Shown in pieces: positions 56,412 through 64,000 of a stretch of DNA of 64,000 nt. The notes below the pieces were generated by a model. That model had not been told where the DNA came from. It saw nothing but the letters and a program-made list of their open reading frames with translations, and searched no databases. This DNA comes from Dysgonomonas mossii (GTDB taxonomy: Bacteria > Bacteroidota > Bacteroidia > Bacteroidales > Dysgonomonadaceae). Position 1 is the stretch's first letter. Each line of letters starts with the position of its first letter. The translations under genes and the position numbers were made by a program. The DNA lies in assembly GCF_004569505.1 (NCBI RefSeq), contig NZ_SPPK01000001.1, forward strand, positions 310,001 through 374,000, written 5' to 3'.

Positions 56412-56446
56412 ATAAAGCTTAACTTTTGGGTTAAGCTTTTTTTATA
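56412..56446 (+). terminator. Intrinsic terminator of the hemD transcript
   Basis: Stem AAGCTTAAC / GTTAAGCTT, 6-nt loop, followed by a T-run. Confidence 0.85.
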
Positions 56447-56455
56447 TCATTTCTG

Positions 56456-57154
56456 ATGGTTATTGTAGATAAAGATCTGGGGGAAATAAGGCTTGTTAAG
56501 AATGCAAGAGCCAAAAGGATAATCGTTCGAAAAAAAGATGGTTATCTACAACTTACATATCCACCATCAGTAAGTATGTCCTTTGTCGAGAAGACTATTC
56601 GTGATATGAAGCCTCGTCTGATGTCGTTAGTTGAAAAAAAGACTACCGGTATTTTATTTACTCCCGATATAGAATTTAACACCTTTAGCTTTACCTTGAA
56701 GTTGATTACCGGAATATCGACCAAGAATTATTATATGAGTCTGAAAGAAGGGATATTATCCATCTCATGTCCGGCTGATATAAATTACAATGATTCAACA
56801 GTTCAATCGACAATAAAAGGCTTTGTAGAAAAAGCCCTTCGCTATGAGGCAAACAGGCTATTTCCGGCAAAAGTAAAATCATTTGCAGAAAGGTACGGTT
56901 TTAAATATACCGAACTAAAGATTAATAAGAGTCGTACCCGATGGGGAAGCTGTTCATCAAAGAAGACAATAAACCTGTCGTTTTACTGTATGCTCTTACC
57001 TGAATACCTTGTGGATTTTGTAATCTTGCACGAACTATGCCATACGGTAGAAATGAATCATGGAGAACGTTTTTGGCAATTGCTGGATAAAGTATCGGAT
57101 GATAAAGCAAAAGAGTTGACAAGGGTTTTAAAAGACCATAAAACAATGTTATAA
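56456..57154 (+). CDS. YgjP-type zinc metallopeptidase (WLM/DUF45)
   Basis: 232 residues. The C-terminal half has VILHELCHTVEMNHGERFW: HELCH zinc motif with a third ligand His after MNHG. The preceding KSRTRWGSCSSKKTINLSFY is the family signature. The N-terminal half is a beta-rich domain. Cytoplasmic, substrate unknown. The start lies 10 bp after the hemD terminator. Confidence 0.93.
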   Translation: MVIVDKDLGEIRLVKNARAKRIIVRKKDGYLQLTYPPSVSMSFVEKTIRDMKPRLMSLVEKKTTGILFTPDIEFNTFSFTLKLITGISTKNYYMSLKEGILSISCPADINYNDSTVQSTIKGFVEKALRYEANRLFPAKVKSFAERYGFKYTELKINKSRTRWGSCSSKKTINLSFYCMLLPEYLVDFVILHELCHTVEMNHGERFWQLLDKVSDDKAKELTRVLKDHKTML

Positions 57155-57155
57155 A

Positions 57156-57638
57156 TTAGTCGTCTAGCGATTCCTTCCCAAATCCTACAGGAAGAAGTGC
57201 TTTGGCAGATTTTAATTCATAGATTTTACTTTCACCGTACAATATTACTCTCATTGGGGAACTATGTCTATTCTCCGTTTCTAACAAAACTTGCCTGCAA
57301 CCGCCACACGGGCTACAAGGGTTTGCTGTAAAGGCTCCGTCATGACAAGCGGCAACCGCAATTGCTTCAATCGAAGCCTCCGGATATTGTGCATTTGCAT
57401 AAAACACAGCAACCCGTTCGGCACATAACCCTGAAGGGTAAGCCGCATTTTCCTGATTGCTGCCCGTAACAATTTTTCCATTGGAAAGAAGAACTGCCGC
57501 TCCTACATGAAAGCCTGAGTAGGGCGCATATGCTTTTTCCGCAGCCGCTTTAGCCTCTATTATAAGTTTTTTTATACTTTCGGTAGCCTCTTCAAAGGTG
57601 TAAACGAGTATCTTTGTTATTAAATTAAAATTTTCCAT
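57156..57638 (-). CDS. cdd: Cytidine deaminase
   Basis: Deaminates cytidine and deoxycytidine in pyrimidine salvage. 160 residues, the short homotetrameric type. YAPYSGFHVGAAVL is the substrate-binding region, SGLCAERVAVF carries the first zinc Cys and catalytic Glu, and PCSPCGGCRQVLLE the other zinc Cys residues. ATG 57638 is the only good start. It ends 2 bp from the convergent metallopeptidase gene. Confidence 0.97.
   Translation of the reverse strand: MENFNLITKILVYTFEEATESIKKLIIEAKAAAEKAYAPYSGFHVGAAVLLSNGKIVTGSNQENAAYPSGLCAERVAVFYANAQYPEASIEAIAVAACHDGAFTANPCSPCGGCRQVLLETENRHSSPMRVILYGESKIYELKSAKALLPVGFGKESLDD
57609..57616 (+). promoter_or_regulatory. Promoter -7 element inside cdd for the glucosaminidase gene
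   Basis: TATCTTTG on the plus strand within the 5' end of the minus-strand cdd gene, 58 bp before the ATG at 57674. No -33 box seen. Confidence 0.45.
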
Positions 57639-57673
57639 TTTATTACTGTTACAAATAAAATACTTCTAAATAT

Positions 57674-58612
57674 ATGAAAAAAGCAAATAGCTCGGATATA
57701 TCTCTCAAATTTATTATCCTTTCTGTACTTGTTTTTCTGTCTACTACATCTGCCTATTCTCAGGCAAAACGATACAAGATATACGATGACTATATCGAGA
57801 CTTACAAAGGCATAGCTGTAGATCACATGAGAAAATATAAAATTCCGGCAAGTATAACGCTCGCTCAGGGGTTGTTAGAATCAGGTGCGGGTAAAAGTGC
57901 TTTGACTAAAAATTCGAATAATCACTTTGGTATTAAGTGTCACAACGATTGGACAGGAGGAAAAGTCTATCAAGCAGATGATACCCCGAATGATTGTTTC
58001 AGAAAATATAAAAGAGCTGAAGATTCATTTGAAGATCATTCGAGATTTCTAGCCGATAAACCTCGATATAAAAGTCTGTTTGCTTTAGAAATTACTGATT
58101 ATAGAGGATGGGCAAAAGGATTGCAGCAAGCAGGATATGCAACCGATAAAGCTTATGCGAACAAACTGATAAAGCTAATTGAAGATTATGAGCTTTACCA
58201 ACACGATAAAAGAGGATTCTCTAAGGAGAAAATAAGAGAAATAGAAGAAACTCAGGTAAGAAATAAAGAGTATCGTCATATTCCATATAAAACACACAAT
58301 CTGGTTTATGTGATAGCAGAAGCGGGTGATACGTACGAGGGTATTGCGGGCGAATTTGATTTTAAGCCAAAAGACTTGTATAAATACAATGAAGTACCCG
58401 AAGGCTTCCCTTTGAAGGCAGGTGATTTGGTCTATTTTGAGAAGAAAAAATCGAAAGCCGATAAACCGTATTATGAGCACGAAGTTCAGGTGGGAGAGTC
58501 TATGTATAGTATTTCTCAGCTGTATGGTATCAAGGTGAAAAACTTGTACAAAATGAACAAAAAAGATTTTGAATATGTCCCTACCGAAGGAGATGTCTTA
58601 AAACTAAGATAA
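57674..58612 (+). CDS. Exported glucosaminidase with two LysM domains
   Basis: A 312-residue peptidoglycan hydrolase. Signal peptide (about 1-31), then a GH73-type glucosaminidase domain (about 38-180) with the catalytic TLAQGLLESGAGKS, NNHFGIKCH, and the AEDSFEDHSRFL segment. Two LysM domains follow (about 213-256 and 268-312). It cuts septal peptidoglycan or aids cell separation. It is divergent from cdd. Confidence 0.95.
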   Translation: MKKANSSDISLKFIILSVLVFLSTTSAYSQAKRYKIYDDYIETYKGIAVDHMRKYKIPASITLAQGLLESGAGKSALTKNSNNHFGIKCHNDWTGGKVYQADDTPNDCFRKYKRAEDSFEDHSRFLADKPRYKSLFALEITDYRGWAKGLQQAGYATDKAYANKLIKLIEDYELYQHDKRGFSKEKIREIEETQVRNKEYRHIPYKTHNLVYVIAEAGDTYEGIAGEFDFKPKDLYKYNEVPEGFPLKAGDLVYFEKKKSKADKPYYEHEVQVGESMYSISQLYGIKVKNLYKMNKKDFEYVPTEGDVLKLR

Positions 58613-58650
58613 ATTTTATAATACACTAAAGAAAATAATAAATATAGACT

Positions 58651-58690
58651 AAAATGGTATTGACAGTAATCGGTCGATACCATTTTTTTT
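58651..58690 (+). terminator. Intrinsic terminator after the glucosaminidase gene
   Basis: Stem AAAATGGTAT / ATACCATTTT with a 16-nt loop and an eight-T tail. Confidence 0.85.
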
Positions 58691-58763
58691 GTTTTAATAT
58701 TCTATTGTCTTGTTTCTGAAATTATACTACTTTTATGGTATATAACATAATAACTCTGATAAA

Positions 58764-60044
58764 ATGAAAAATAGTCTTCTGTTTTTTTTATGTGCAGTTT
58801 TCTCGTTGGTAGTGAGTGCACAAGACAACCCGAAATATCTAGTAGGAGCTGTCCCCGAAGTGGACGGTAAGATTGTTTTTTCGAAGAAGATACCTGTAAA
58901 GGGGCAAATCTCCGACGAACAGCTTTTTTCATTGATGGAAAAATGGGCAATAAACAACTATGATAATGCACAGACTGATGAGAAAGATTTGAATAATCGG
59001 GTTCTGCTAAGTAAGGCTGACGATAAAATGATCGCATGTTTTGGAGAGAAATATCTTGAGTTTAAGCGAAGTTCTCTTGTGCTTGATCGGGCTAAGATGA
59101 TTTATCAGTTGATCTTGGAAACGAAAGATGGGGCATGCGAAGTAACGTTGAGGAATATAAAATATAGCTATTCTGATAGTAAGAAACTGCTTCCGGCAGA
59201 GGAGATGATATCCGACAAAATAGCTCTCAACAAAAAAGGAGATAAACTAAATCGCTATTATGATAAATTCAGAATACATACTGTAGATTCTGTAAACGGC
59301 ATATACAAATCTATAGACATTTATCTGAACGGTATTAATACAACAGGTGCAACAACCTCATTGCAAGCAGAGGCGAAAACATATTCAGCTCCTGCAGTAC
59401 CACAGAAAGACAGTTCGGTAGAAGTGCCTTTAGCCGCTGCCGCTCAATCTATACCTGATCCTGTTCAGGTTGCGGCATCGATTCCGATAACATCTAATAA
59501 TGCCCCGCAAACGATTGCCGCTGGAGGGGTTGCTGCGATGGAAGGATTCAGGCAGATAACGCCCGATAAAATACCGGGCAATATTATCAAGCTGTTAGGA
59601 GATTGGATATTGATCACTTCGGGTACTGCCGATCAAATGAATGTGATGACTGCCTCGTGGGGTGGACTTGGTACATTCTGGGAAAAGCCTGTATCATTCT
59701 GTTTCCTCAATCCTTCACGCTACTCGGTACAAACAATGGATAAAGGTGAGACCTATACAATATCGTTTTACACTGAAGCGTATAAAGATGCTTTGCGATA
59801 TTGCGGTTCGGTAAGTGGGCGTACTACAGATAAAATAAAAGGATCGGGATTGACACCGATCAAAACTCCATCAGGTGCTACAGCATTTGCTGAAGCCTGG
59901 ATGATCTTTGAATGTAAGAAAATAGTAGTGCAGCCAATTACACCGGAAGCTGTAGTTGATAAATCTTTACCTAACAAAGATTGGAGTAAAAGCGGATATC
60001 ATAAAATGTATATCGGTGAAATATTGAATGTTTGGATTAAATAA
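58764..60044 (+). CDS. Exported DUF4468-flavin reductase fusion
   Basis: 426 residues. A signal peptide (about 1-19, ending VSAQ) is followed by a DUF4468 domain (about 35-190) and an Ala/Pro/Ser linker (about 195-265). The flavin reductase-like split-barrel domain is at about 270-426 (WILITSGTADQMNVMTASWGGLGTFWEKPVSF... YTISFY ... MYIGEI). Flavin reductases are usually cytoplasmic; here the fusion is exported, so the FMN-binding domain would act in the envelope. Ends 6 bp before the SDR gene, so the two are co-transcribed. Confidence 0.85.
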   Translation: MKNSLLFFLCAVFSLVVSAQDNPKYLVGAVPEVDGKIVFSKKIPVKGQISDEQLFSLMEKWAINNYDNAQTDEKDLNNRVLLSKADDKMIACFGEKYLEFKRSSLVLDRAKMIYQLILETKDGACEVTLRNIKYSYSDSKKLLPAEEMISDKIALNKKGDKLNRYYDKFRIHTVDSVNGIYKSIDIYLNGINTTGATTSLQAEAKTYSAPAVPQKDSSVEVPLAAAAQSIPDPVQVAASIPITSNNAPQTIAAGGVAAMEGFRQITPDKIPGNIIKLLGDWILITSGTADQMNVMTASWGGLGTFWEKPVSFCFLNPSRYSVQTMDKGETYTISFYTEAYKDALRYCGSVSGRTTDKIKGSGLTPIKTPSGATAFAEAWMIFECKKIVVQPITPEAVVDKSLPNKDWSKSGYHKMYIGEILNVWIK

Positions 60045-60050
60045 ACTCAG

Positions 60051-60815
60051 ATGAAAAAAATAGCATTAATAACCGGTGCTACGTCCGGTTTGGGCAAGGC
60101 AATTGCTTTGCGGCTGGGCAAGGAAGGGTATAACCTTATTATTACCGGACGAAGAAAGGATAAATTAGAAGAACTGGATAGAGAAATAAGCATAAACTAT
60201 GGTTCTACGGTCCTCCCTCTATGCTTTGATGTAAGAAAATACGATGAGGTAGAGGCTGCTTTGGGCAACCTTGCCGAAAAGTGGAAAAATATTGATGTCC
60301 TTGTCAATAATGCGGGGCTTGCTGTAGGGCTAGACCCAATTTACAAAGGCGAAGTTGATGACTGGGAAAGAATGATAGATACAAATGTCAAAGGTTTGTT
60401 GTATGTTACTCGGGTGGTTACTCCCGTTATGGTAGAGCGTTGCTCGGGGCATATAATCAATATAGGGTCTATTGCCGGAAAGGCTGTTTATCCGAATGGT
60501 GCTGTATATTGTGCGACTAAGTATGCCGTGAATGCATTGCATCAAGGTATGCGTATGGATCTGCTGCCTTATAATATTCGGGTGACTCAGATTTGTCCAG
60601 GAGCTGTGGAAACGGAATTCTCGTTAGTTCGCTTCAAAGGAGACAAAGGGCGTGCCGATCAGGTATATACCGGTTATGAGAATTTGGTTGCTGACGATAT
60701 TGCTGAATCTGTTTATTTTGCCATATCGCAACCTCCGCATGTGGATATTCAGGATATGCTGGTGATGCCTACGGCACAGGCTACAGGGAATATGTTCCAT
60801 AAAAAGGAGAAGTAG
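60051..60815 (+). CDS. Short-chain dehydrogenase/reductase (YdfG-like)
   Basis: 254-residue classical SDR. TGATSGLGKAIA is the NADP-binding loop with RRKDK after beta 2. VNNAGLAVGL follows, and the catalytic Ser-Tyr-Lys appear as NIGSIAGKAVYPNGAVYCATKYAV. C-terminal GAVETEFSLVRFKGD fits the 3-hydroxy-acid/serine dehydrogenase group (YdfG). Co-transcribed with the flavin reductase fusion; substrate unknown. Confidence 0.94.
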   Translation: MKKIALITGATSGLGKAIALRLGKEGYNLIITGRRKDKLEELDREISINYGSTVLPLCFDVRKYDEVEAALGNLAEKWKNIDVLVNNAGLAVGLDPIYKGEVDDWERMIDTNVKGLLYVTRVVTPVMVERCSGHIINIGSIAGKAVYPNGAVYCATKYAVNALHQGMRMDLLPYNIRVTQICPGAVETEFSLVRFKGDKGRADQVYTGYENLVADDIAESVYFAISQPPHVDIQDMLVMPTAQATGNMFHKKEK

Positions 60816-60902
60816 CAAGAGCAGAGCATAAAAGGAGCAGTTTCTTGTTGTAAAGAAATATATAAACTTTCCGATGTGTATTGCATGAAGAAATAAATAT
60901 TG

Positions 60903-60910
60903 TAATTTTG
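60903..60910 (+). promoter_or_regulatory. Promoter -7 element of the EamA transporter gene
   Basis: TAATTTTG, giving a leader of about 130 nt before the ATG at 61049. Confidence 0.5.
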
Positions 60911-60949
60911 CAGTACCAAAGCGTATATAATAATTCTTGAGTTTGTTGT

Positions 60950-61018
60950 ATGCGAACGAAAATGCAAATGGAGGGGGTATCCGAAAAAGGGTATTCCTTT
61001 TTTTGTGCTTACCTGTGA
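60950..61018 (+). promoter_or_regulatory. Possible leader peptide and attenuator of the EamA gene
   Basis: A 22-codon frame (ATG 60950, TGA 61016) ends in GYSFFCAYL, rich in Tyr and Phe. It overlaps a hairpin AAAAAGG-GTATT-CCTTTTT with seven Ts (60984-61004), terminator-like and weak. Together this resembles a transcription-attenuation leader, but could be chance. Confidence 0.3.
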
Positions 61019-61048
61019 GGTATAATGATTTAGAACTTAACATAAATA

Positions 61049-61960
61049 ATGGATCAAAGAATAAAAGGTGGATTGTTAGTGTTTATTGGAGCAGCAAGCT
61101 TCGGACTACTTTCCACTATCGTAAAATTTGCATATGCCGAAGGTTACACACTCGGCGAAATCACTGGAACGCAATCTTTCTCAGGAATGGTCATTTTATG
61201 GCTATTGTATTTTATTACCAAATCGGTAAAGAAAGGTGATAAAAAAGAAACGATTGATAATACTCAACCTAATACTAAATGGTGGAAAATAGTCATTGCC
61301 GGAACCTTTACGGGGCTGGTTGGTATATTCTATTACCAATGTGTGAAACTATTGCCTGCATCGGTCGCTATTATATTGCTGATGCAGTATCTGTGGATAA
61401 GTATGCTTATAGAGGCTGTGGTTTTCAGGAAGAAACCCGGACGTAAGCAATTGCTGCTACTTGGCATTGTTTTGATAGGGACTCTGCTTGCCGGTGGAAT
61501 ATTCAGTCAGGAGATTGTGCTCAATTTCAAAGGAGTCGTTTTCGGCTTGCTGGCGGCTACTAGTTATGCTATTTTCTTGATGACAAGCGGACGTGTAGGT
61601 AACGATCTGCCCGTACTGAAAAAGAGCGCTTTGATGATTACCGGATCATGCGTTATTACATGGATAATTTTTCCTCCATTGTTCTTCTTTAATGGTGTGT
61701 ATTTCGGTGGGCTTGTTTTTTGGGGGCTGGCATTGGCTCTGTTGGGTACGGTAGTTCCTCCTCTTTTCTTTTCTATGGGTATGCCCCGTGTGGGTGTCTC
61801 GATAGGTGCAATCCTTAATGCTGTCGAGTTGCCTGTCGCGATATCATCTTCGGCATTTATATTGCAAGAATCGGTAGATGCACTTCGCTGGCTCGGAGTA
61901 GCCCTAATTTTGTCGGCTATAGTAGCTACAAATATTAGAACAAAAGGAATAAGCAATTGA
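61049..61960 (+). CDS. EamA/DMT-family transporter
   Basis: A 303-residue drug/metabolite transporter with ten helices in two EamA repeats (about 5-145 and 155-298). GAASFGLLSTIVKFAYAEG at the start and GVALILSAIVATNI at the end are typical. Such proteins export amino acids or other metabolites; substrate unknown. It has a separate promoter with a possible attenuator leader. Confidence 0.93.
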   Translation: MDQRIKGGLLVFIGAASFGLLSTIVKFAYAEGYTLGEITGTQSFSGMVILWLLYFITKSVKKGDKKETIDNTQPNTKWWKIVIAGTFTGLVGIFYYQCVKLLPASVAIILLMQYLWISMLIEAVVFRKKPGRKQLLLLGIVLIGTLLAGGIFSQEIVLNFKGVVFGLLAATSYAIFLMTSGRVGNDLPVLKKSALMITGSCVITWIIFPPLFFFNGVYFGGLVFWGLALALLGTVVPPLFFSMGMPRVGVSIGAILNAVELPVAISSSAFILQESVDALRWLGVALILSAIVATNIRTKGISN

Positions 61961-62235
61961 GTGTAATAGTGACTTGATAGAAGTGGCTTTATTGAGCTAC
62001 ACTATAGGAAGAAAATTAATAATGAGAGTTTATAATTTATATGAAAAAGATTATCTATTATAAACGCTCTTTGATTTATTAGGTCATGAAAAGGAATTAT
62101 TCTCGCATTCGTTCTCATCTATTCTTTTTAATCACAGAGTAAAAATAGTAATACGGAGTTTCTTGCGTCGTTCCTAAAGCATGTAAGAACAACGTATAGT
62201 ATTAATTATTATTGACTTCTTCGAAAGAAGAAAAA

Positions 62236-62337
62236 GTGACAAATAAAAACAACTTAAAAAGTGTCACTTTTGTCACCTTTTATTCGTAATGTATTGATTA
62301 TTTGTATTGTGCTGTTTTGTGCATTTGTCACTTTTTT
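62236..62337 (+). repeat. Dispersed GTGTCAC repeat, copy B
   Basis: Core AGTGTCACTTTTGTCACCTTTT (62260-62281), identical to copy A at 12403. GTGAC precedes it, TCGTAATGTATTG follows, and GTCACTTTTT lies near the right end, as in copy A. Confidence 0.75.
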
Positions 62338-62379
62338 ACTTATATCCCGGGCTCTTATTTATTAATTGAAAGAAAACTC

Positions 62380-62387
62380 TACCTTTG
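62380..62387 (+). promoter_or_regulatory. Promoter -7 element of trmD
   Basis: TACCTTTG, 20 bp before the ATG at 62408. Confidence 0.65.
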
Positions 62388-62407
62388 CAATTCATTTTAC
62401 TATAAGT

Positions 62408-63091
62408 ATGCGCATAGATATAATAAGTGTTTTGCCTGAAATGTTTACAGGTCTTTTGGATTGTTCTATTCTTAAGAGAGCTCAAGACAAAAGCTTAGTA
62501 GAAATAGTTGTTCACAATCTTCGTGATTATACAACAAATAAACACCGACGTGTGGATGATTATCCTTTCGGGGGCGAAGCCGGCATGGTGATGCAGATAG
62601 AACCGATCGATAATGCTATTTCAGCATTAAAGGAACAACGAGTGTACGATGAAGTGATCTATACATCACCCGATGGAGAAGTCTTTGATCAGAAAATAGC
62701 AAACCAAATGTCGTCGTATAACAATATTATTATCCTGTGTGGGCATTACAAAGGTATCGACTATCGCGTGCGCGAACATCTGATAACCCGTGAAATATCT
62801 ATAGGTGATTATGTCCTTACAGGAGGAGAATTGGCTGCTGCTGTTATGACTGATGCTATTGTACGGCTTTTACCCGGCGCAATAGGGGATGAGCAATCGG
62901 CTTTGTCAGATTCTTTTCAGGATAATTTACTTGCCCCGCCTGTTTATACACGTCCGGCAGAATATAAGGGTTGGCGTGTACCTGATATTTTGTTGTCGGG
63001 TCATCAGGCTAAGGTGGATGAATGGCGCTTGCAGCAAGCTATGGAGCGCACCGAACGTTTGCGTCCTGATTTGCTCGAAAAGAAAGATTAG
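62408..63091 (+). CDS. trmD: tRNA (guanine37-N1)-methyltransferase
   Basis: Methylates G37 next to the anticodon to prevent frameshifting. 227 residues of the SPOUT class with the trefoil-knot motifs [17 protein letters not shown] and [35 protein letters not shown] and the conserved [11 protein letters not shown] are present. ATG 62408 starts [13 protein letters not shown], so the 42-nt upstream extension is not used. Convergent with the next gene, overlapping it by 4 nt. Confidence 0.97.
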   Translation: MRIDIISVLPEMFTGLLDCSILKRAQDKSLVEIVVHNLRDYTTNKHRRVDDYPFGGEAGMVMQIEPIDNAISALKEQRVYDEVIYTSPDGEVFDQKIANQMSSYNNIIILCGHYKGIDYRVREHLITREISIGDYVLTGGELAAAVMTDAIVRLLPGAIGDEQSALSDSFQDNLLAPPVYTRPAEYKGWRVPDILLSGHQAKVDEWRLQQAMERTERLRPDLLEKKD

Positions 63092-63906
63092 AATATTACC
63101 CTCACCATAACGCGCTCAGTACCAGTAGTCCATTTGGCTCCGTTTTGTATCAGGCGAATGGCTTCATTGTCACAAGTTCCGCAAAGACTTTGTTTTACTT
63201 CAAATAGATATGGGCGTCCTTGTTCGTCAACTGAGAATTCAATGGCTACTTTTCCTTTTCTGTCTTTGCACGAATCATCGGTAGGTCGGCGCATTGCCGT
63301 TTTTAAGTAGGTATTGTATCTGTTATATCCACCTATTGGTTCAGGTTTCCCTTTCTTTATAGTAAGAGAAGTATTTGCTTCGTCTTTGAAGTTCTCGGGC
63401 GCATAAACCTCTACCATGCCATCATCCTCTTGTTGGGATAATACAGTCAGAGCTGCGGTATTGATAGATTCCTCTTTGTCTAGTCTGAACTTGCTTATGT
63501 TGGGTTTATATGTTTTGGTTGCTTCGGTATTGTGTTTTGCTATTACAACTATATTCTCTACATAGTATTCTTCAGGTACGTATATGTTGATAATAGAGCT
63601 CATGCCTTTATCTTGTGCCTGTAGGTCGTTAGACTCATGGTATCCGATAATCATATATCCGGCTATAGCAAAAATCACAACAGCCGCCGCTGCTACACTT
63701 TGCCATATAGGATGATGTTTCTTGATTGTTTTTGTTTTGGCATTCAGGCGTTCGTGTATATTGTTGATACTTGCCAAGTGATCATCGTCGATACTGTCGA
63801 AACCTTCTATAGCCTCATACATAAACGGATCTTTCATCGAATCTTTTTCGATCCGATGAGCATCAACGCCTTTCCTTTGTCCTTTTATGTAATCTAAAAA
63901 ATTCAT
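63088..63906 (-). CDS. Membrane protein with TonB C-terminal domain, probable anti-sigma partner
   Basis: 272 residues: a cytoplasmic N-terminus (about 1-65), one membrane helix (about 68-87, [19 protein letters not shown]), and an exported region ending in a TonB-like C-terminal domain (about 188-272, [31 protein letters not shown] ... ERVMVRVIF). It starts inside the stop of an ECF sigma factor (ATGA overlap), so it is likely its membrane regulator, a layout seen in Bacteroidetes. Signal unknown. Confidence 0.83.
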   Translation of the reverse strand: MNFLDYIKGQRKGVDAHRIEKDSMKDPFMYEAIEGFDSIDDDHLASINNIHERLNAKTKTIKKHHPIWQSVAAAAVVIFAIAGYMIIGYHESNDLQAQDKGMSSIINIYVPEEYYVENIVVIAKHNTEATKTYKPNISKFRLDKEESINTAALTVLSQQEDDGMVEVYAPENFKDEANTSLTIKKGKPEPIGGYNRYNTYLKTAMRRPTDDSCKDRKGKVAIEFSVDEQGRPYLFEVKQSLCGTCDNEAIRLIQNGAKWTTGTERVMVRVIF

Positions 63907-64000
63907 TCTTTCAGGTTTTTCTCAATGCAGATTTTTAAATTCCTTTTTCCGTTTTGGATATAACTTTTTACACTCTTCAGATGAAATCCTGTTTCATCCA
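63903..64000 (-). CDS. C-terminal end of an ECF sigma factor (runs off the window)
   Basis: The visible 32 codons on the minus strand read ETGFHLKSVKSYIQNGKRN ... EKNLKE, the last helix of sigma region 4 as found in Bacteroidetes ECF sigma factors. The stop TGA (63903-63905) overlaps the next gene's ATG. The 5' part lies beyond position 64000. Confidence 0.8.
   Translation of the reverse strand, partial: DETGFHLKSVKSYIQNGKRNLKICIEKNLKE

Larger units (their letters stand above)
61961..62407. other. Intergenic region upstream of trmD
   Basis: 447 bp. It holds a terminator-like sequence related to that after the LytTR gene (62132-62165), copy B of the GTGTCAC repeat (62236-62337), and the trmD -7 element. 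No gene found. Confidence 0.6.

Overview
The window looks like chromosomal sequence from a low-GC member of the order Bacteroidales, most likely Dysgonomonas or a close relative. The genus is inferred from gene content and the overall feel of the proteins; no database search was possible. Evidence for the phylum includes many TAnnTTTG -7 promoter elements (one with a TTTG box exactly 19 nt upstream), Bacteroidetes-specific families (DUF5686, DUF3822, DUF4271, DUF5606, DUF4468, TlpA-DUF4369 lipoproteins), an exbB-exbD-exbD-tonB operon, and weak Shine-Dalgarno signals. No integrase, transposase, prophage or CRISPR array is visible. The accessory material is a frameshifted mrr restriction gene with two or three small neighbours downstream of a tRNA pair.

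Layout. 0-1.4 kb: a LiaF-like membrane protein (5' cut) and a membrane-anchored LytTR regulator. 1.6-7.1 kb: metG, an ECF sigma factor with a membrane partner, tyrosine phenol-lyase, and a nitroreductase. 7.2-14.5 kb: a tight HAD / methyltransferase / YfhO / glycosyltransferase operon, a transglutaminase-like protein, queG, and a Rieske-like lipoprotein. 14.5-17.1 kb: tRNA-Gly and tRNA-Leu, broken mrr, and lipocalin. 17.2-24.3 kb: groES-groEL, an L,D-transpeptidase lipoprotein, two tandem TlpA-like lipoproteins, a PfkB kinase, and two identical tRNA-Asn genes. 24.4-33.1 kb: an outer-membrane DUF5686 protein, a lone HsdR-N nuclease domain, AMP nucleosidase-holA-esterase, a RecD-like helicase, and DUF3822-rsmD. 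33.1-33.7 kb: two 114-bp direct repeats that look like minus-strand small RNA or leader units. 33.7-45.1 kb: rmuC, a small HExxH protein plus MsrB-MsrA, DUF5606, the sigma-54 activator / lptE / TPR / secG operon, an acyltransferase, menA and a phosphodiesterase, and a second DUF5686 protein. 45.3-53.2 kb: an ectoine-type aspartokinase and a seven-gene TonB energy-transduction operon. 53.3-64 kb: metK with a probable SAM-II/SAM-V riboswitch, DUF4271-hemD, a metallopeptidase, cdd, a LysM glucosaminidase, an exported DUF4468-flavin reductase fusion, a short-chain dehydrogenase, a drug/metabolite transporter with a possible attenuator, trmD, and the end of a second ECF sigma factor operon.

How the genes fit together. 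Most are housekeeping: translation (metG, trmD, rsmD, queG, tRNAs), cofactors (menA, hemD, metK), and envelope work (secG, lptE, tonB system, DUF5686, lipoproteins, L,D-transpeptidase, glucosaminidase). The less ordinary signals are the metK leader RNA, the paired 114-bp repeats, a dispersed GTGTCAC repeat seen at three places, the single-base frameshift in mrr, and several proteins whose expected active-site residues are missing or rearranged.
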